Source: JAVBNJ01 sp031551625 (GTDB taxonomy: Bacteria > Bacteroidota > Bacteroidia > Bacteroidales > UBA932). From it: a stretch of DNA of 11,962 nucleotides. Position 1 is the stretch's first letter, and every line of letters begins with the position of its first letter. A model generated the notes under the pieces. It was not told the DNA's origin. It saw only the letters and a program-made list of their open reading frames with translations, and ran no database searches. The position numbers and the translations under genes were made by a program. The stretch covers positions 1 to 11,962 of the forward strand of contig JAVBNJ010000097.1 in assembly GCA_031551625.1 (NCBI GenBank), written 5' to 3'. Of the stretch, positions 1 through 8,260 are shown piece by piece.

Positions 1-1902
1 CCTCTGAAAAAATATTTTACCAAGTATCCCGACCAGGTCAATAATCCCGATATGAAATCGTACTCTGCTTCGCTTAATATTATCCAACGTGATTACCGGA
101 AAGCATTGGAAGATTTGCTACTTATCCCTAACGCAACGGACAAGCAAAAAGCAGACATACAGCAGTTGAATTTTATTATAGGAAAGCAATTGTTTGACAC
201 ACGCGATAGCAGCAAGTATAAAAGCGCTATCCATTACTTCGATGCTTCGTTGAAGGTTGCACGCTACAATGCCACACTGGAAGCGCTTGCCAAATATTAT
301 AAGGCCGATGTGTATTTTGAAATGGGAAATTACCGTGAAGCAAAAAAACAATACGAAGTTTTCCTTAACGGGAATGGCGCTTTTCTGATATCCGGTGAGT
401 ATGCGGCTGCCCACTACAACCTGGGTTACTGTAGCTATAAGCTCAATGAGTACGAAGTTGCTATCTCGTGGTTCAACCGTTTTATAAAAATAGCCGGCAC
501 ATCATACAGCGAACAGGTGGCCGACTCGTACAACTGCATAGGCGATTGCAATTTTATCCAAAAGAAATACTGGCCTGCTGCCGAGAGCTATGGAAAAGCG
601 ATTGAGATAAACAGTTCGAAAACCGATTATTCCATGTTTCAAAAAGCTTGCGTATACGGGTTGGTCAACCGTAACGATCAAAAAGTAGAAACACTACGGG
701 AGCTAGTCGCTAAAATGCCTCAATCGGAGTATGCCGAGCAGAGTTTACTGGAAATAGGCCGTGTGTACTTACAGGAAAACAAATATGGAGAAGCCGAAAA
801 ATCGTTCAACGAACTTATCAACACCTATCCAAAAAGTGCATACGTCCCACAAGCTTACTTGGAATTAGGGTTGATTTGCTCAAACACCAACCGCCTCGAA
901 GAAGCAATACGTTACTACAAAGAAACGGTGCAGAAAGCCAAACCCAATTCGGAAGACGCGACCAGCGCCATGGTCGGATTGCGCAATGCATATACCGACA
1001 TGGGCAGCCTGAACGAATATTACGAGTATGCCGAGAGTGTAAATATGGAAAACTCCACACGGGCAGACAAGGAAGAAGCGTTGTTCCTCAATGCCGAGCG
1101 ACTATCCAATTCCAATAGTTGCGACCGGGCTATTCCCGCGTTCCAACGATTCCTCGAAGATTTCCCCGACAGTAAATACCTGTTGCAATCTTACTACTAC
1201 CTGGCTAACTGCCATATGCAGCAAAGCAACTACCAAGATGCGGTAAATGAATATAAGCATGTAATAGATGATCCGCATTACAACCTGTACAAAGAACAAG
1301 CATTGTACAAAAATAACCTGGCTAATGTACAACTGCAAAATTACCCAGCAGCTGTAGAAAGCCTGTATGCCTTGTCGAATCTCACATCCAACAAAGAGTT
1401 GCAATTGACTGTTTACATGGAAATGGCTCAAATACAGTTCTACAATTTAAAAGATTATAACGAAGCTGCCGATGCGGCACAAGCAGCTATTCTGTCGCCG
1501 AGCATCAACCCGCTGCAAACACGTGTTATGAAACTGATAAAAGGAAACAGTTTGGTTTCGTTGGGACACATAGCTATGGCGAGCGATATTTACCATGAAA
1601 TTGTAGACGAAAACATCAATGACCAATACAACGCCGAAGCGCTGTTCCATATCATCGAAATTACTTTCCAGCAAGGCAATTTTGAAGAAGGGGAAACGAA
1701 AGTATTCGATTATGCAAAATCTCCTGCCAACGCATACCAATACTGGTCGGCAAAAAGTTTTATGTCGCTGGCCGACCAATATGCTAAGCGCAACAATATC
1801 AAACAAGCCAAGGCCACGTACAATAGTATCCTCAAAGGGTACAAGAACACAACCGATGGAATCCTTGACAGTATCCGCAAACAACTTGATTTGTTAAAGT
1901 AA
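1..1902 (+). CDS. TPR-repeat protein, 5' end outside window (partial)
   Basis: The frame is open from the first base and runs to TAA at 1900-1902. The ATG at 52 is therefore probably internal, and 633 residues of a longer protein are visible. Nearly all of it is degenerate tetratricopeptide repeats, about ten of them. Clear examples are AYLELGLICSNTNRLEEAIR, SYYYLANCHMQQSNYQDAVN and LLEIGRVYLQENKYGEAEKS, and some units carry the YPKS/FPDS turn seen in BamD- and CpoB-type repeats. TPR arrays are protein-binding scaffolds. Large TPR proteins of this kind in Bacteroidota are usually exported, but the signal sequence that would show this is not in the window. The next gene, a beta-barrel, starts 16 bases after the stop, so the pair is probably co-transcribed and may act together at the outer membrane. 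That partnership is inference. No catalytic domain is seen, and the exact role is unknown. Confidence 0.9.
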   Translation, partial: PLKKYFTKYPDQVNNPDMKSYSASLNIIQRDYRKALEDLLLIPNATDKQKADIQQLNFIIGKQLFDTRDSSKYKSAIHYFDASLKVARYNATLEALAKYYKADVYFEMGNYREAKKQYEVFLNGNGAFLISGEYAAAHYNLGYCSYKLNEYEVAISWFNRFIKIAGTSYSEQVADSYNCIGDCNFIQKKYWPAAESYGKAIEINSSKTDYSMFQKACVYGLVNRNDQKVETLRELVAKMPQSEYAEQSLLEIGRVYLQENKYGEAEKSFNELINTYPKSAYVPQAYLELGLICSNTNRLEEAIRYYKETVQKAKPNSEDATSAMVGLRNAYTDMGSLNEYYEYAESVNMENSTRADKEEALFLNAERLSNSNSCDRAIPAFQRFLEDFPDSKYLLQSYYYLANCHMQQSNYQDAVNEYKHVIDDPHYNLYKEQALYKNNLANVQLQNYPAAVESLYALSNLTSNKELQLTVYMEMAQIQFYNLKDYNEAADAAQAAILSPSINPLQTRVMKLIKGNSLVSLGHIAMASDIYHEIVDENINDQYNAEALFHIIEITFQQGNFEEGETKVFDYAKSPANAYQYWSAKSFMSLADQYAKRNNIKQAKATYNSILKGYKNTTDGILDSIRKQLDLLK

Positions 1903-1918
1903 AAGCTATTCAATAGTT

Positions 1919-3775
1919 ATGAAAATAAAAGGATATATAGTAGTACTGATAGCTTCGGCATTTTTGTTGAGCAGCCCGCTGCAGGCACAGCAGAACAAAA
2001 AGATAGATTCCAAAGTCGTAGAAGTAACACGCACGTACCAAGGGCTTATTATTAACGACAACCGTATTGAGATACCACTTAAATTGAGCGATTCGACCAC
2101 CATGTTCACTCCCTCATTCAATTATGTAGTGGCGCCCAATTACCTTCCGGTATTCTCTATTAAAACAGCTATCAAACCTGTTATTATTAAAGAAACGATC
2201 GAAAACCCGATTAAAAATTTCGGATACATAAGAGTAGGGTTAGGCTATCCGCTCTCGCCGCTGGGCGACGTTTATTTACATAACCGGTTTACCGATAATT
2301 CGTTTATAAACCTTTATTACAACCATCGTTCGTTTTGGGGCAATGTGCCATTGGTAACCAGCCAACCGGCAGGTGCAGCAATGACAATACCAACTTCGAT
2401 TATAGGCGATAATGCGCAAAACGATTTGGGATTGTCGGTAGAACACCGGTTAGGCAACGTGTATATCAATGCCGGCGTGGAGTACAAACGCCGCTACCTG
2501 CTTTTTCACGGACACGATGCCGCTTACCTTTCTTACCTGTCGAACAGTTTCCCGAGCTACATAGACCGCCTCAACGACGACCCCGGTTACTTCCGGAATG
2601 CACTGAAGCAAACCTACGATTTTGTAAATGCTCGACTGGGCGTGGCATCCAAAGATCTCCGTGAAGACTTTTCGTACCGTGCCGACTTGACTTTTGACTA
2701 TGCACACGATCAAGCCATACAAAATATTTCTCCGCTAACAGCCAAACCTGTCAAGGAATTTGTGGGTGGCGTGAACGGACAGGTGGCCAAAACTTTTGAT
2801 TTGACACACACAGCCAGCCTCTCGTTCGATGCCATGTTCTACAACAAGGGTAACGTGTCGCGCCTGTCCGACTACAAGTTTACCATCACGCCGGCTTACA
2901 TGTACCGCCAGGATGGCATTAACATTTCGGTAGGTATTGACTTGGAAGGAGTATACTCATCACGCGAAACGGCCAACAATAAACGTGATTCGGGCGATTT
3001 CAAAATGCACGTGTATCCCAACATTTCGTTTACGGGTATTATGACGGAATACCTTACCGTGTATGCCGGTATGGGCGGACGTACAGAGTTGAACACTTAT
3101 CAGAAAATAGCACTGGAAAACCCGTACATCTTGCCGGGCTTGGCAGTCAACGCTACCAGCACGCCGTTCGATGTAACCGTCGGGGCGCGTGGTAAAATGT
3201 TCGACCTGCTTGGCTACAACGTATTCGGCAGCTATGACTTTATAGACAGCATGTATTTTTATGTCAACAGCAAACAATCGATTTATTCGCCCGACTTGCA
3301 GTCGCCTCCTCCTACCGGCGGCTACCTGCAACACAATTTCGATGTATTGTACAGTAAAGTCAACCAATTTACAATAGGTACCGATATCGACTACACCAAC
3401 GCCGGTTTCAAAGCAATGTTTCGCGGGCGCTACAATTTTTATGTATTCAACAATGCAAAATTTGCAAAGGCCTATCAGAAACCTGCGGTAGAACTGGGGC
3501 TTGACTTATCGTACAAGTACGATGCATTTACTTTCCAGTTGGGTGCAACCATGCGTGGTAAAACACCCATATTGTACCAAAGCCCTACAATTGCGGAAGA
3601 AGTACGCTACATTGATGCTTACTTCGATTTGGGCGCACAGGTGGAATACCGCATCAACAAACGGCTTACAGCATTCGTATACGGACAGAACCTGTTTAAC
3701 TCCAAATACCAGAATTATTACCTCTACTATGCACAAGGTATCCTTGGCGGTGCTGGTATCACTTTAGTACTATAA
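1919..3775 (+). CDS. Plugless outer-membrane beta-barrel protein (TonB-receptor-like C-terminus)
   Basis: This is a 618-residue exported protein. Residues 1-23 form a signal peptide (KIKG, then a hydrophobic run, ending LQA before QQ). A short periplasmic stretch of about 70 residues follows, and then the rest is alternating, aromatic-rich strands typical of an outer-membrane barrel (for example NFGYIRVGLGYPLSPLGDVY near residue 100). The C-terminal part, with GQNLFNSKYQNYY and a final GITLVL strand, resembles the last strands of TonB-dependent receptors. There is no room for the usual plug domain of about 120 residues and no TonB-box is evident, so transport of siderophore or glycan type should not be assumed. 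Databases often label relatives of this kind simply as TonB-dependent receptor. The gene lies 16 bases after the TPR gene, which suggests a scaffold/barrel pair. The ATG at 1919 is chosen because the signal peptide begins there. Confidence 0.85.
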   Translation: MKIKGYIVVLIASAFLLSSPLQAQQNKKIDSKVVEVTRTYQGLIINDNRIEIPLKLSDSTTMFTPSFNYVVAPNYLPVFSIKTAIKPVIIKETIENPIKNFGYIRVGLGYPLSPLGDVYLHNRFTDNSFINLYYNHRSFWGNVPLVTSQPAGAAMTIPTSIIGDNAQNDLGLSVEHRLGNVYINAGVEYKRRYLLFHGHDAAYLSYLSNSFPSYIDRLNDDPGYFRNALKQTYDFVNARLGVASKDLREDFSYRADLTFDYAHDQAIQNISPLTAKPVKEFVGGVNGQVAKTFDLTHTASLSFDAMFYNKGNVSRLSDYKFTITPAYMYRQDGINISVGIDLEGVYSSRETANNKRDSGDFKMHVYPNISFTGIMTEYLTVYAGMGGRTELNTYQKIALENPYILPGLAVNATSTPFDVTVGARGKMFDLLGYNVFGSYDFIDSMYFYVNSKQSIYSPDLQSPPPTGGYLQHNFDVLYSKVNQFTIGTDIDYTNAGFKAMFRGRYNFYVFNNAKFAKAYQKPAVELGLDLSYKYDAFTFQLGATMRGKTPILYQSPTIAEEVRYIDAYFDLGAQVEYRINKRLTAFVYGQNLFNSKYQNYYLYYAQGILGGAGITLVL

Positions 3776-3846
3776 ATAGTTTTTCAAAACTATCGCAATA
3801 TACTGTAATACAACATTATTAGATGTTGAAAAAAGTTCTCGCAAAG

Positions 3847-3878
3847 TTTGCCTGTGCGGGTATTTTTTTGTATCTTTG
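3847..3878 (+). promoter_or_regulatory. Bacteroidota-type promoter for gyrB operon
   Basis: TTTG at 3847-3850 and TATCTTTG at 3871-3878 are separated by 20 bases, matching the TTTG / TAnnTTTG consensus of the Bacteroidota primary sigma factor. Transcription would begin near 3885, giving a leader of roughly 80 bases before the gyrB ATG. The promoter lies in the 192-base gap after the barrel gene, so gyrB starts its own unit. Confidence 0.75.
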
Positions 3879-3880
3879 TA

Positions 3881-3923
3881 AGCTTTTTGCATTTCACGAA
3901 AAGCTAACCCCTATAAAGGTTAG
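3881..3923 (+). other. Two overlapping inverted repeats in the gyrB leader
   Basis: AGCTTTT (3881-3887) can pair with AAAAGCT (3899-3905). CTAACC (3904-3909) can pair with GGTTAG (3918-3923). The two share bases 3904-3905, so full versions of both stems exclude each other. They lie at and just after the predicted transcription start, and the first stem may be only partly transcribed. The repeats are visible directly, but a regulatory role is speculation. Confidence 0.35.
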
Positions 3924-3967
3924 AACTATTTTTAAAGATACAATTTACTAAATTAGATAAAAAGGAT

Positions 3968-5965
3968 ATGTCAGAGAACGAGAAAAAAGCGGCTGCAGAG
4001 AATTATTCGGCCGACAATATTCAGGTTTTAGAAGGATTGGAAGCGGTTCGCAAACGCCCGTCGATGTACATTGGTGACATTGGCTCGCGCGGCTTGCACC
4101 ATTTAGTATATGAAGTAGTAGACAACTCAATAGACGAAGCGTTGGCCGGCTATTGCAAAAATATTTATGTTACTATCAACGAAAACAACTCGATTACCGT
4201 AGACGACGACGGACGCGGGATTCCGACAGGCATGATGCAAAAAGAAGGCAAGTCGGCGCTCGAAGTGGTGCTCACAGTGCTGCACGCGGGTGGTAAATTC
4301 AGCAAAGACAACTACAAAGGGTCCGGTGGTTTGCACGGGGTTGGTGTGTCGTGCGTGAATGCACTATCGACTACGTTGATTGCCGAAATCCACCGCGAAG
4401 GCAAAATTTTTAAACAAGTATACCACCGCGGTATTCCCGAAGGACCGGTACAAATAATGGGCGAGTCGGACAGAACCGGCACTATTATTACATTCCAACC
4501 CGACTCCGAAATTTTCACAATGACTACCGAATACAGCTATGATATTCTGGCAGCCCGTTTGCGCGAGTTGGCTTTTCTAAACAAAGGCATCCATTTAAAC
4601 ATTACGGACAAACGCGAAATGGTAGAAAGCGATGCCAGTACCGAAACAGCCAGCGACAACGAAAAAAAAGATTTCCGCAACGATCATTTCTACTCGGAAA
4701 CCGGCTTGCTTGAATTTGTATCGTACCTCGACGGCACGCGCGAAAAACTGACCGAAAAACCGATTTACCTCGAAACCGACAAAGGCGGCACACCCATTGA
4801 AGTGGCCATGCAATACAATACGGGCTTCAGCGAAAACGTGCACTCGTATGTCAACAACATCAACACTATTGAAGGCGGCACACACCTTTCGGGCTTCCGC
4901 CGCGGGCTGACAACGACATTGAAAAACTACGCCGAAAAAAGCGGCATGCTGGCCAAAGTAAAAATAGACATTGACCCGGCCGACTTCCGCGAAGGCTTGA
5001 CAGCCGTGATTTCCGTAAAAGTCGCCGAACCACAGTTCGAAGGACAGACGAAAACCAAATTGGGCAACGCCGAGGTAACCGCTGCTGTGTCGCAAGCTGT
5101 GACTTCAGCATTGGAGAATTACCTTGAAGAAAATCCGAAAGACGCCAAACAAATAATCGACAAGGTTATTCTGGCAGCCACGGCGCGCAACGCCGCCCGC
5201 AAAGCACGCGAAATGGTGCAACGCAAAACAGTGATGTCCGGCTCGGGCTTGCCCGGCAAACTGGCCGACTGCAGCGACCGCGATCCGGCCAAGTGCGAGA
5301 TTTATCTCGTCGAAGGGGACTCGGCAGGCGGTACCGCCAAACAAGGCCGCGACCGTACGTTTCAAGCCATACTACCATTGCGCGGAAAAATTCTGAACGT
5401 CGAAAAAGCCATGGAGCATAAGGTTTTTGAAAACGACGAAATCCGCAACATTTACACAGCTCTGGGTGTTACCGTGGGTACCGAAGAAGACAGCAAGGCG
5501 CTGAACCTTGAGAAGCTGCGCTATCACAAGGTAATCATCATGACCGATGCCGACGTGGACGGTAGTCACATTGCCACCTTGATTATGACATTCTATTTCC
5601 GCCACATGAATGACCTCATTAAACGCGGGCACTTGTACATTGCTACTCCCCCGCTCTACTTGGTGAAGAAAGGAAAAGAAGAACAATATTGCTGGACAGA
5701 AGAAGAACGTCTTGCTGCTATTGAGCGCATTGGTAAAGGGAAAGAAGGCGGCGTACACGTGCAACGCTACAAAGGTCTCGGAGAAATGAATGCCGAGCAA
5801 TTGTGGGAAACAACGATGAACCCTGTGAACCGCATCCTGCGCCAGGTTACGATTGAAAATGCTGCCGAAGCCGACCGCATTTTCTCAATGTTGATGGGCG
5901 ACGAAGTGCCGCCACGCCGCGAGTTTATTGAATCGCACGCCAAATACGCAAATATTGATGCGTAA
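3968..5965 (+). CDS. gyrB: DNA gyrase subunit B
   Basis: This 665-residue protein is the ATPase subunit of DNA gyrase, which works with GyrA to introduce negative supercoils. The N-terminal GHKL ATPase domain shows VRKRPSMYIG (27-36), the catalytic glutamate and magnesium-binding asparagine in YEVVDNSIDEA (E49, N53), DDGRGIP (80-86) and GGLHGVGVSCVNALS (120-134). The transducer domain carries the QTK loop (360-362). The TOPRIM domain has EGDSAGG (449-455), PLRGKILNVEKA (470-481) and DADVDGSH (527-534), and the C-terminus has QRYKGLGEMN (599-608). All expected catalytic residues are present. A hydrophilic insert at about residues 215-240 makes it slightly longer than many bacterial GyrB proteins. 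ParE is the main alternative, but length and motif set fit GyrB; the pairing with GyrA cannot be checked here. The ATG at 3968 follows AAAAAGGAT, an unusually good ribosome-binding site for this phylum. Confidence 0.97.
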   Translation: MSENEKKAAAENYSADNIQVLEGLEAVRKRPSMYIGDIGSRGLHHLVYEVVDNSIDEALAGYCKNIYVTINENNSITVDDDGRGIPTGMMQKEGKSALEVVLTVLHAGGKFSKDNYKGSGGLHGVGVSCVNALSTTLIAEIHREGKIFKQVYHRGIPEGPVQIMGESDRTGTIITFQPDSEIFTMTTEYSYDILAARLRELAFLNKGIHLNITDKREMVESDASTETASDNEKKDFRNDHFYSETGLLEFVSYLDGTREKLTEKPIYLETDKGGTPIEVAMQYNTGFSENVHSYVNNINTIEGGTHLSGFRRGLTTTLKNYAEKSGMLAKVKIDIDPADFREGLTAVISVKVAEPQFEGQTKTKLGNAEVTAAVSQAVTSALENYLEENPKDAKQIIDKVILAATARNAARKAREMVQRKTVMSGSGLPGKLADCSDRDPAKCEIYLVEGDSAGGTAKQGRDRTFQAILPLRGKILNVEKAMEHKVFENDEIRNIYTALGVTVGTEEDSKALNLEKLRYHKVIIMTDADVDGSHIATLIMTFYFRHMNDLIKRGHLYIATPPLYLVKKGKEEQYCWTEEERLAAIERIGKGKEGGVHVQRYKGLGEMNAEQLWETTMNPVNRILRQVTIENAAEADRIFSMLMGDEVPPRREFIESHAKYANIDA

Positions 5966-6866
5966 CCGCACCATCATATTATTATTCACCTTACTATGGA
6001 CTGCCGCGACTTTGCTGGCGCAGGAACCCGGCACACAAATACGCATCAAACCGCAAGAACCGACCACACTCACGACACATCAACCCGACGAAGAAGATGA
6101 TGACGAGGAAGAAGTTCCATTGGACGAAGACCAGGGCGAAAGCGCGCTCGACTCGCTACGCCTGTACCTCGACGAAGGTGGCTACCCGGCACACGCGCTC
6201 TACAAAATTTGGACAAGCTCAAAAGTAAATCCATACGACATCCGATTGGTTGATATGCCCGATACAGCAAGGATTAACCTGGCGGGCTATTGCCATCCGA
6301 TAAAAAATGTTATTACGTCAAACTTCGGATTCCGCAAGTGGCGCTACCACTACGGCATCGACTTACGATTAAAGACCGGCGACTCGGTACTGTGCTCGTT
6401 CGACGGCATGGTGCGCATCGCCGCACGCAGCAAAACTTACGGTTATTATGTAGTAGTGCGGCATTTCAATGGATTGGAAACAACGTATGCGCACTTTAGC
6501 AAATTGCTGGTATCGCCAAACCAACTTGTCAAAGCAGGCGAGTTACTTGGTTGGGGCGGCAGTACAGGTCGTTCCAGCGGGCCGCACCTACACTACGAAT
6601 TGCGCTACTTAGGCGTGCCGATGAACCCGAATGATATTGTAGACTTTGCCAACTACACCACGTACGAAAAAGAACTACTGGTGTGTGCTGAGCGATTCAA
6701 CTACATTAAGGAAATAGAAAAAATACGTGTGTGGACAGTGCGTAAAGGTGACTCGTTGGGAAAAATTTCAAAAAAAACAGGCGTGTCTGTATCGACATTA
6801 TGCAAACTGAACAAGATCACTACGAAAACAAAATTGCGTATAGGACAAAAAATCCGCTATACATAA
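5958..6866 (+). CDS. M23 family metallopeptidase with C-terminal LysM domain
   Basis: Probable secreted peptidoglycan hydrolase of 302 residues. An upstream in-frame ATG exists at 5928, but the ATG at 5958 is preferred because it puts a signal peptide at the N-terminus (MRNRTIILLF onward, ending near LLAQ at 19-22). This start overlaps the gyrB stop by 8 bases, which suggests translational coupling. An acidic linker follows, with an unbroken Asp/Glu run at 44-52. The M23 (lysostaphin/LytM-type) domain spans about 115-230. The zinc-site residues appear intact: H131 and D135 in HYGIDL, H179 in YAHF, and H210 and H212 in GPHLHYE. Enzymes of this family cut cross-linking peptides in the wall. Residues 258-302 form a LysM peptidoglycan-binding repeat (VRKGDSLGKISKKTGVSVST). 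A structural or regulatory EnvC-like role is less likely given the complete active site. Confidence 0.92.
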   Translation: MRNRTIILLFTLLWTAATLLAQEPGTQIRIKPQEPTTLTTHQPDEEDDDEEEVPLDEDQGESALDSLRLYLDEGGYPAHALYKIWTSSKVNPYDIRLVDMPDTARINLAGYCHPIKNVITSNFGFRKWRYHYGIDLRLKTGDSVLCSFDGMVRIAARSKTYGYYVVVRHFNGLETTYAHFSKLLVSPNQLVKAGELLGWGGSTGRSSGPHLHYELRYLGVPMNPNDIVDFANYTTYEKELLVCAERFNYIKEIEKIRVWTVRKGDSLGKISKKTGVSVSTLCKLNKITTKTKLRIGQKIRYT

Positions 6867-6892
6867 TATTCACTTAATAACTAAACCCATTT

Positions 6893-7750
6893 ATGAAAAC
6901 AATTCTCGTTAGCATCTGTTTCTTTCTTACATTTACACTTACAGCAATAGCCGATTCTACAAGCTTAAAAAAGCCCCATGAATTTTTTATACAAGGGGGC
7001 AGTGGGCTTTCTACCGCTTTGTATACGCCCACATATGGAGAACGCGGCAGCGGATTCGGTGGTTTATTCGGCCTTGGTTATACCTATTATGTGTCGTCGC
7101 GCTGGGGTATCAATACCGGTGTCAATGTATCGTACTACAATAGTACTTACAAAGCCGACATCGTGCACGAAAAATACTTGGTACCGGATGTGCAACGCCC
7201 TGCCGACTTGCCTCCCGGCAATTGGGAAATAAATGCCGATTATAAACATTATAATGAAATACAAAGTGCACGATTGCTGAATATCCCGCTGATGGTACAA
7301 TTCCTGCAACCGATTGGAAAAGAAAATTACTTGTATGCTTCTGCCGGGTTCAAGATAGGAATCCCTTTGGATTCCAGATTTACCTCCGAAACAGATTCGC
7401 TTTTTACCTCCTACAGAAACATTGAAAGTGGAGACATCATTAATTTGCCGACGCAAGCCAATTTTACGTATAATGGAAACCTGAATATTTACGTATCGTA
7501 TATGATTACTGCCGAAGTAGGCATCCGCTGGCCATTAGCCAAACGCTGGGGGCTTTATGCCGGAGCTTATTTTGACTATGGACTCAACGACATCAACAAT
7601 GATGCCGGCGACCGAATGATTACCTATAACCCGGCTACGGGAGAAACTATCTACAAAAGCGCCCTGCAGTCGTCGTCGAACAATGTAACGGTTGATGGTA
7701 GTGTACACCTTATGGCTATTGGGTTGCGAGTAAAGATGGCATTCCGCTAA
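6893..7750 (+). CDS. Small outer-membrane beta-barrel protein (porin-like family)
   Basis: This 285-residue protein has a signal peptide at 1-20 (ending AIA before DSTS). The mature part consists of glycine- and aromatic-rich amphipathic strands such as FGGLFGLGYTYYVSSRWGIN and WGLYAGAYFDYGLND, and it ends in a barrel-type strand (MAIGLRVKMAFR). This fits the outer-membrane beta-barrel families widespread in Bacteroidota, with roughly 8-10 strands. No OmpA-type peptidoglycan-binding domain follows the barrel. The gene starts 26 bases after the M23 peptidase gene with no promoter or terminator visible between them, so it is probably the third gene of the gyrB operon. The substrate and role cannot be told from sequence. 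Confidence 0.85.
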   Translation: MKTILVSICFFLTFTLTAIADSTSLKKPHEFFIQGGSGLSTALYTPTYGERGSGFGGLFGLGYTYYVSSRWGINTGVNVSYYNSTYKADIVHEKYLVPDVQRPADLPPGNWEINADYKHYNEIQSARLLNIPLMVQFLQPIGKENYLYASAGFKIGIPLDSRFTSETDSLFTSYRNIESGDIINLPTQANFTYNGNLNIYVSYMITAEVGIRWPLAKRWGLYAGAYFDYGLNDINNDAGDRMITYNPATGETIYKSALQSSSNNVTVDGSVHLMAIGLRVKMAFR

Positions 7751-7777
7751 ACAAAAAATAAACATTTCTACTATTTT

Positions 7778-7808
7778 TTTGGTAAATCCATTTATTTGAT
7801 TACCTTTG
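7778..7808 (+). promoter_or_regulatory. Bacteroidota-type promoter for the RRM gene
   Basis: TTTG at 7778-7781, 19 bases, then TACCTTTG at 7801-7808 fit the Bacteroidota promoter consensus. The predicted leader of about 60 bases is AT-rich and includes a 7-bp inverted repeat, AAAAATA (7835-7841) with TATTTTT (7848-7854), shortly before the ATG at 7876. Confidence 0.75.
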
Positions 7809-7875
7809 CATTACTATTTTCAAGTTCACAACCGAAAAATAGGTGCTTATTTTTTAATTAAACTTTTTTTGTTCT

Positions 7876-8139
7876 ATGAACATTTTTGTTTCCGGCTTAA
7901 GTTTCAAGGCTACAGATAATGACTTGAAACAAGCATTCTCGGCTTACGGCGAAGTAACGTCAGCCAAAATTATTACTGAACGCGGTACCCGCCGCTCTAA
8001 AGGCTACGGGTTCGTAGAAATGCCTAATAACACAGATGGCAACAAAGCTATTTCGGCTTTGAACGGCACAGAACACATGGGCCGTACCCTCAATGTGTCG
8101 GAGGCTCGCGAAAGAGAGGAACGCAGCAGCAGATATTAA
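7876..8139 (+). CDS. Single-RRM RNA-binding protein
   Basis: This 87-residue protein is essentially one RNA recognition motif. RNP2 is IFVSGL (3-8) and RNP1 is KGYGFVEM (42-49), with the aromatic RNA-stacking residues F4, Y44 and F46 present. The last RNP1 position is Met rather than the usual aromatic. The C-terminal tail is short and charged (EAREREERSSRY) and lacks the long glycine-rich tail of some bacterial relatives. Small RRM proteins are common in Bacteroidota, where members such as RbpB of Bacteroides thetaiotaomicron act as post-transcriptional regulators. Whether this one does the same is inference. It is a single-gene unit with its own promoter upstream and a strong terminator downstream. 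Confidence 0.95.
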   Translation: MNIFVSGLSFKATDNDLKQAFSAYGEVTSAKIITERGTRRSKGYGFVEMPNNTDGNKAISALNGTEHMGRTLNVSEAREREERSSRY

Positions 8140-8147
8140 CAGGAAAT

Positions 8148-8202
8148 GCAGTTTCAAAAACTGCCCCCTACACACGATACTAACCAATCAGTGGAAATAC
8201 TG
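8148..8202 (+). other. Small hairpins in the RRM gene 3' UTR
   Basis: GCAGTTT (8148-8154) and AAACTGC (8158-8164) form a perfect 7-bp stem with a 3-base loop just after the stop codon. A weaker 4-bp stem, CAGT/ACTG, lies at 8189-8202. Neither is followed by a T-run, so they are not terminators themselves. They precede the terminator at 8212 and may fold in the 3' UTR. Confidence 0.4.
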
Positions 8203-8211
8203 CTAACAAGC

Positions 8212-8247
8212 AAAGCCGCCCGGATTCGCCGGGCGGCTTTTGCTTTT
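8212..8247 (+). terminator. Rho-independent terminator, probably bidirectional
   Basis: AAAGCCGCCCGG (8212-8223) and CCGGGCGGCTTT (8229-8240) form a perfect GC-rich 12-bp stem with a 5-base loop. T-rich sequence follows on the plus strand (TTTTGCTTTT). With one bulged T the stem can extend into flanking AAGC/GCTT. It lies between the convergent RRM and GNAT genes and probably serves both, though the T-run is weaker in the minus direction. Confidence 0.9.
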
Positions 8248-8260
8248 CGTAACTATTCAA

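Noticed and set aside
3811..3828. CAACAT/ATGTTG hairpin after the beta-barrel gene as a terminator
   Set aside because: Only 6 AT-rich base pairs, followed by A rather than T residues. Too weak to call.
4595..5095. Open reading frame of 166 codons on the minus strand inside gyrB
   Set aside because: It lies wholly antisense to highly conserved gyrB coding sequence, and its translation shows no recognisable domain.
5928..5957. Upstream ATG extending the M23 peptidase N-terminus by 10 residues
   Set aside because: It would place a polar stretch before the hydrophobic signal peptide and increase the overlap with gyrB. The ATG at 5958 gives a normal signal peptide.
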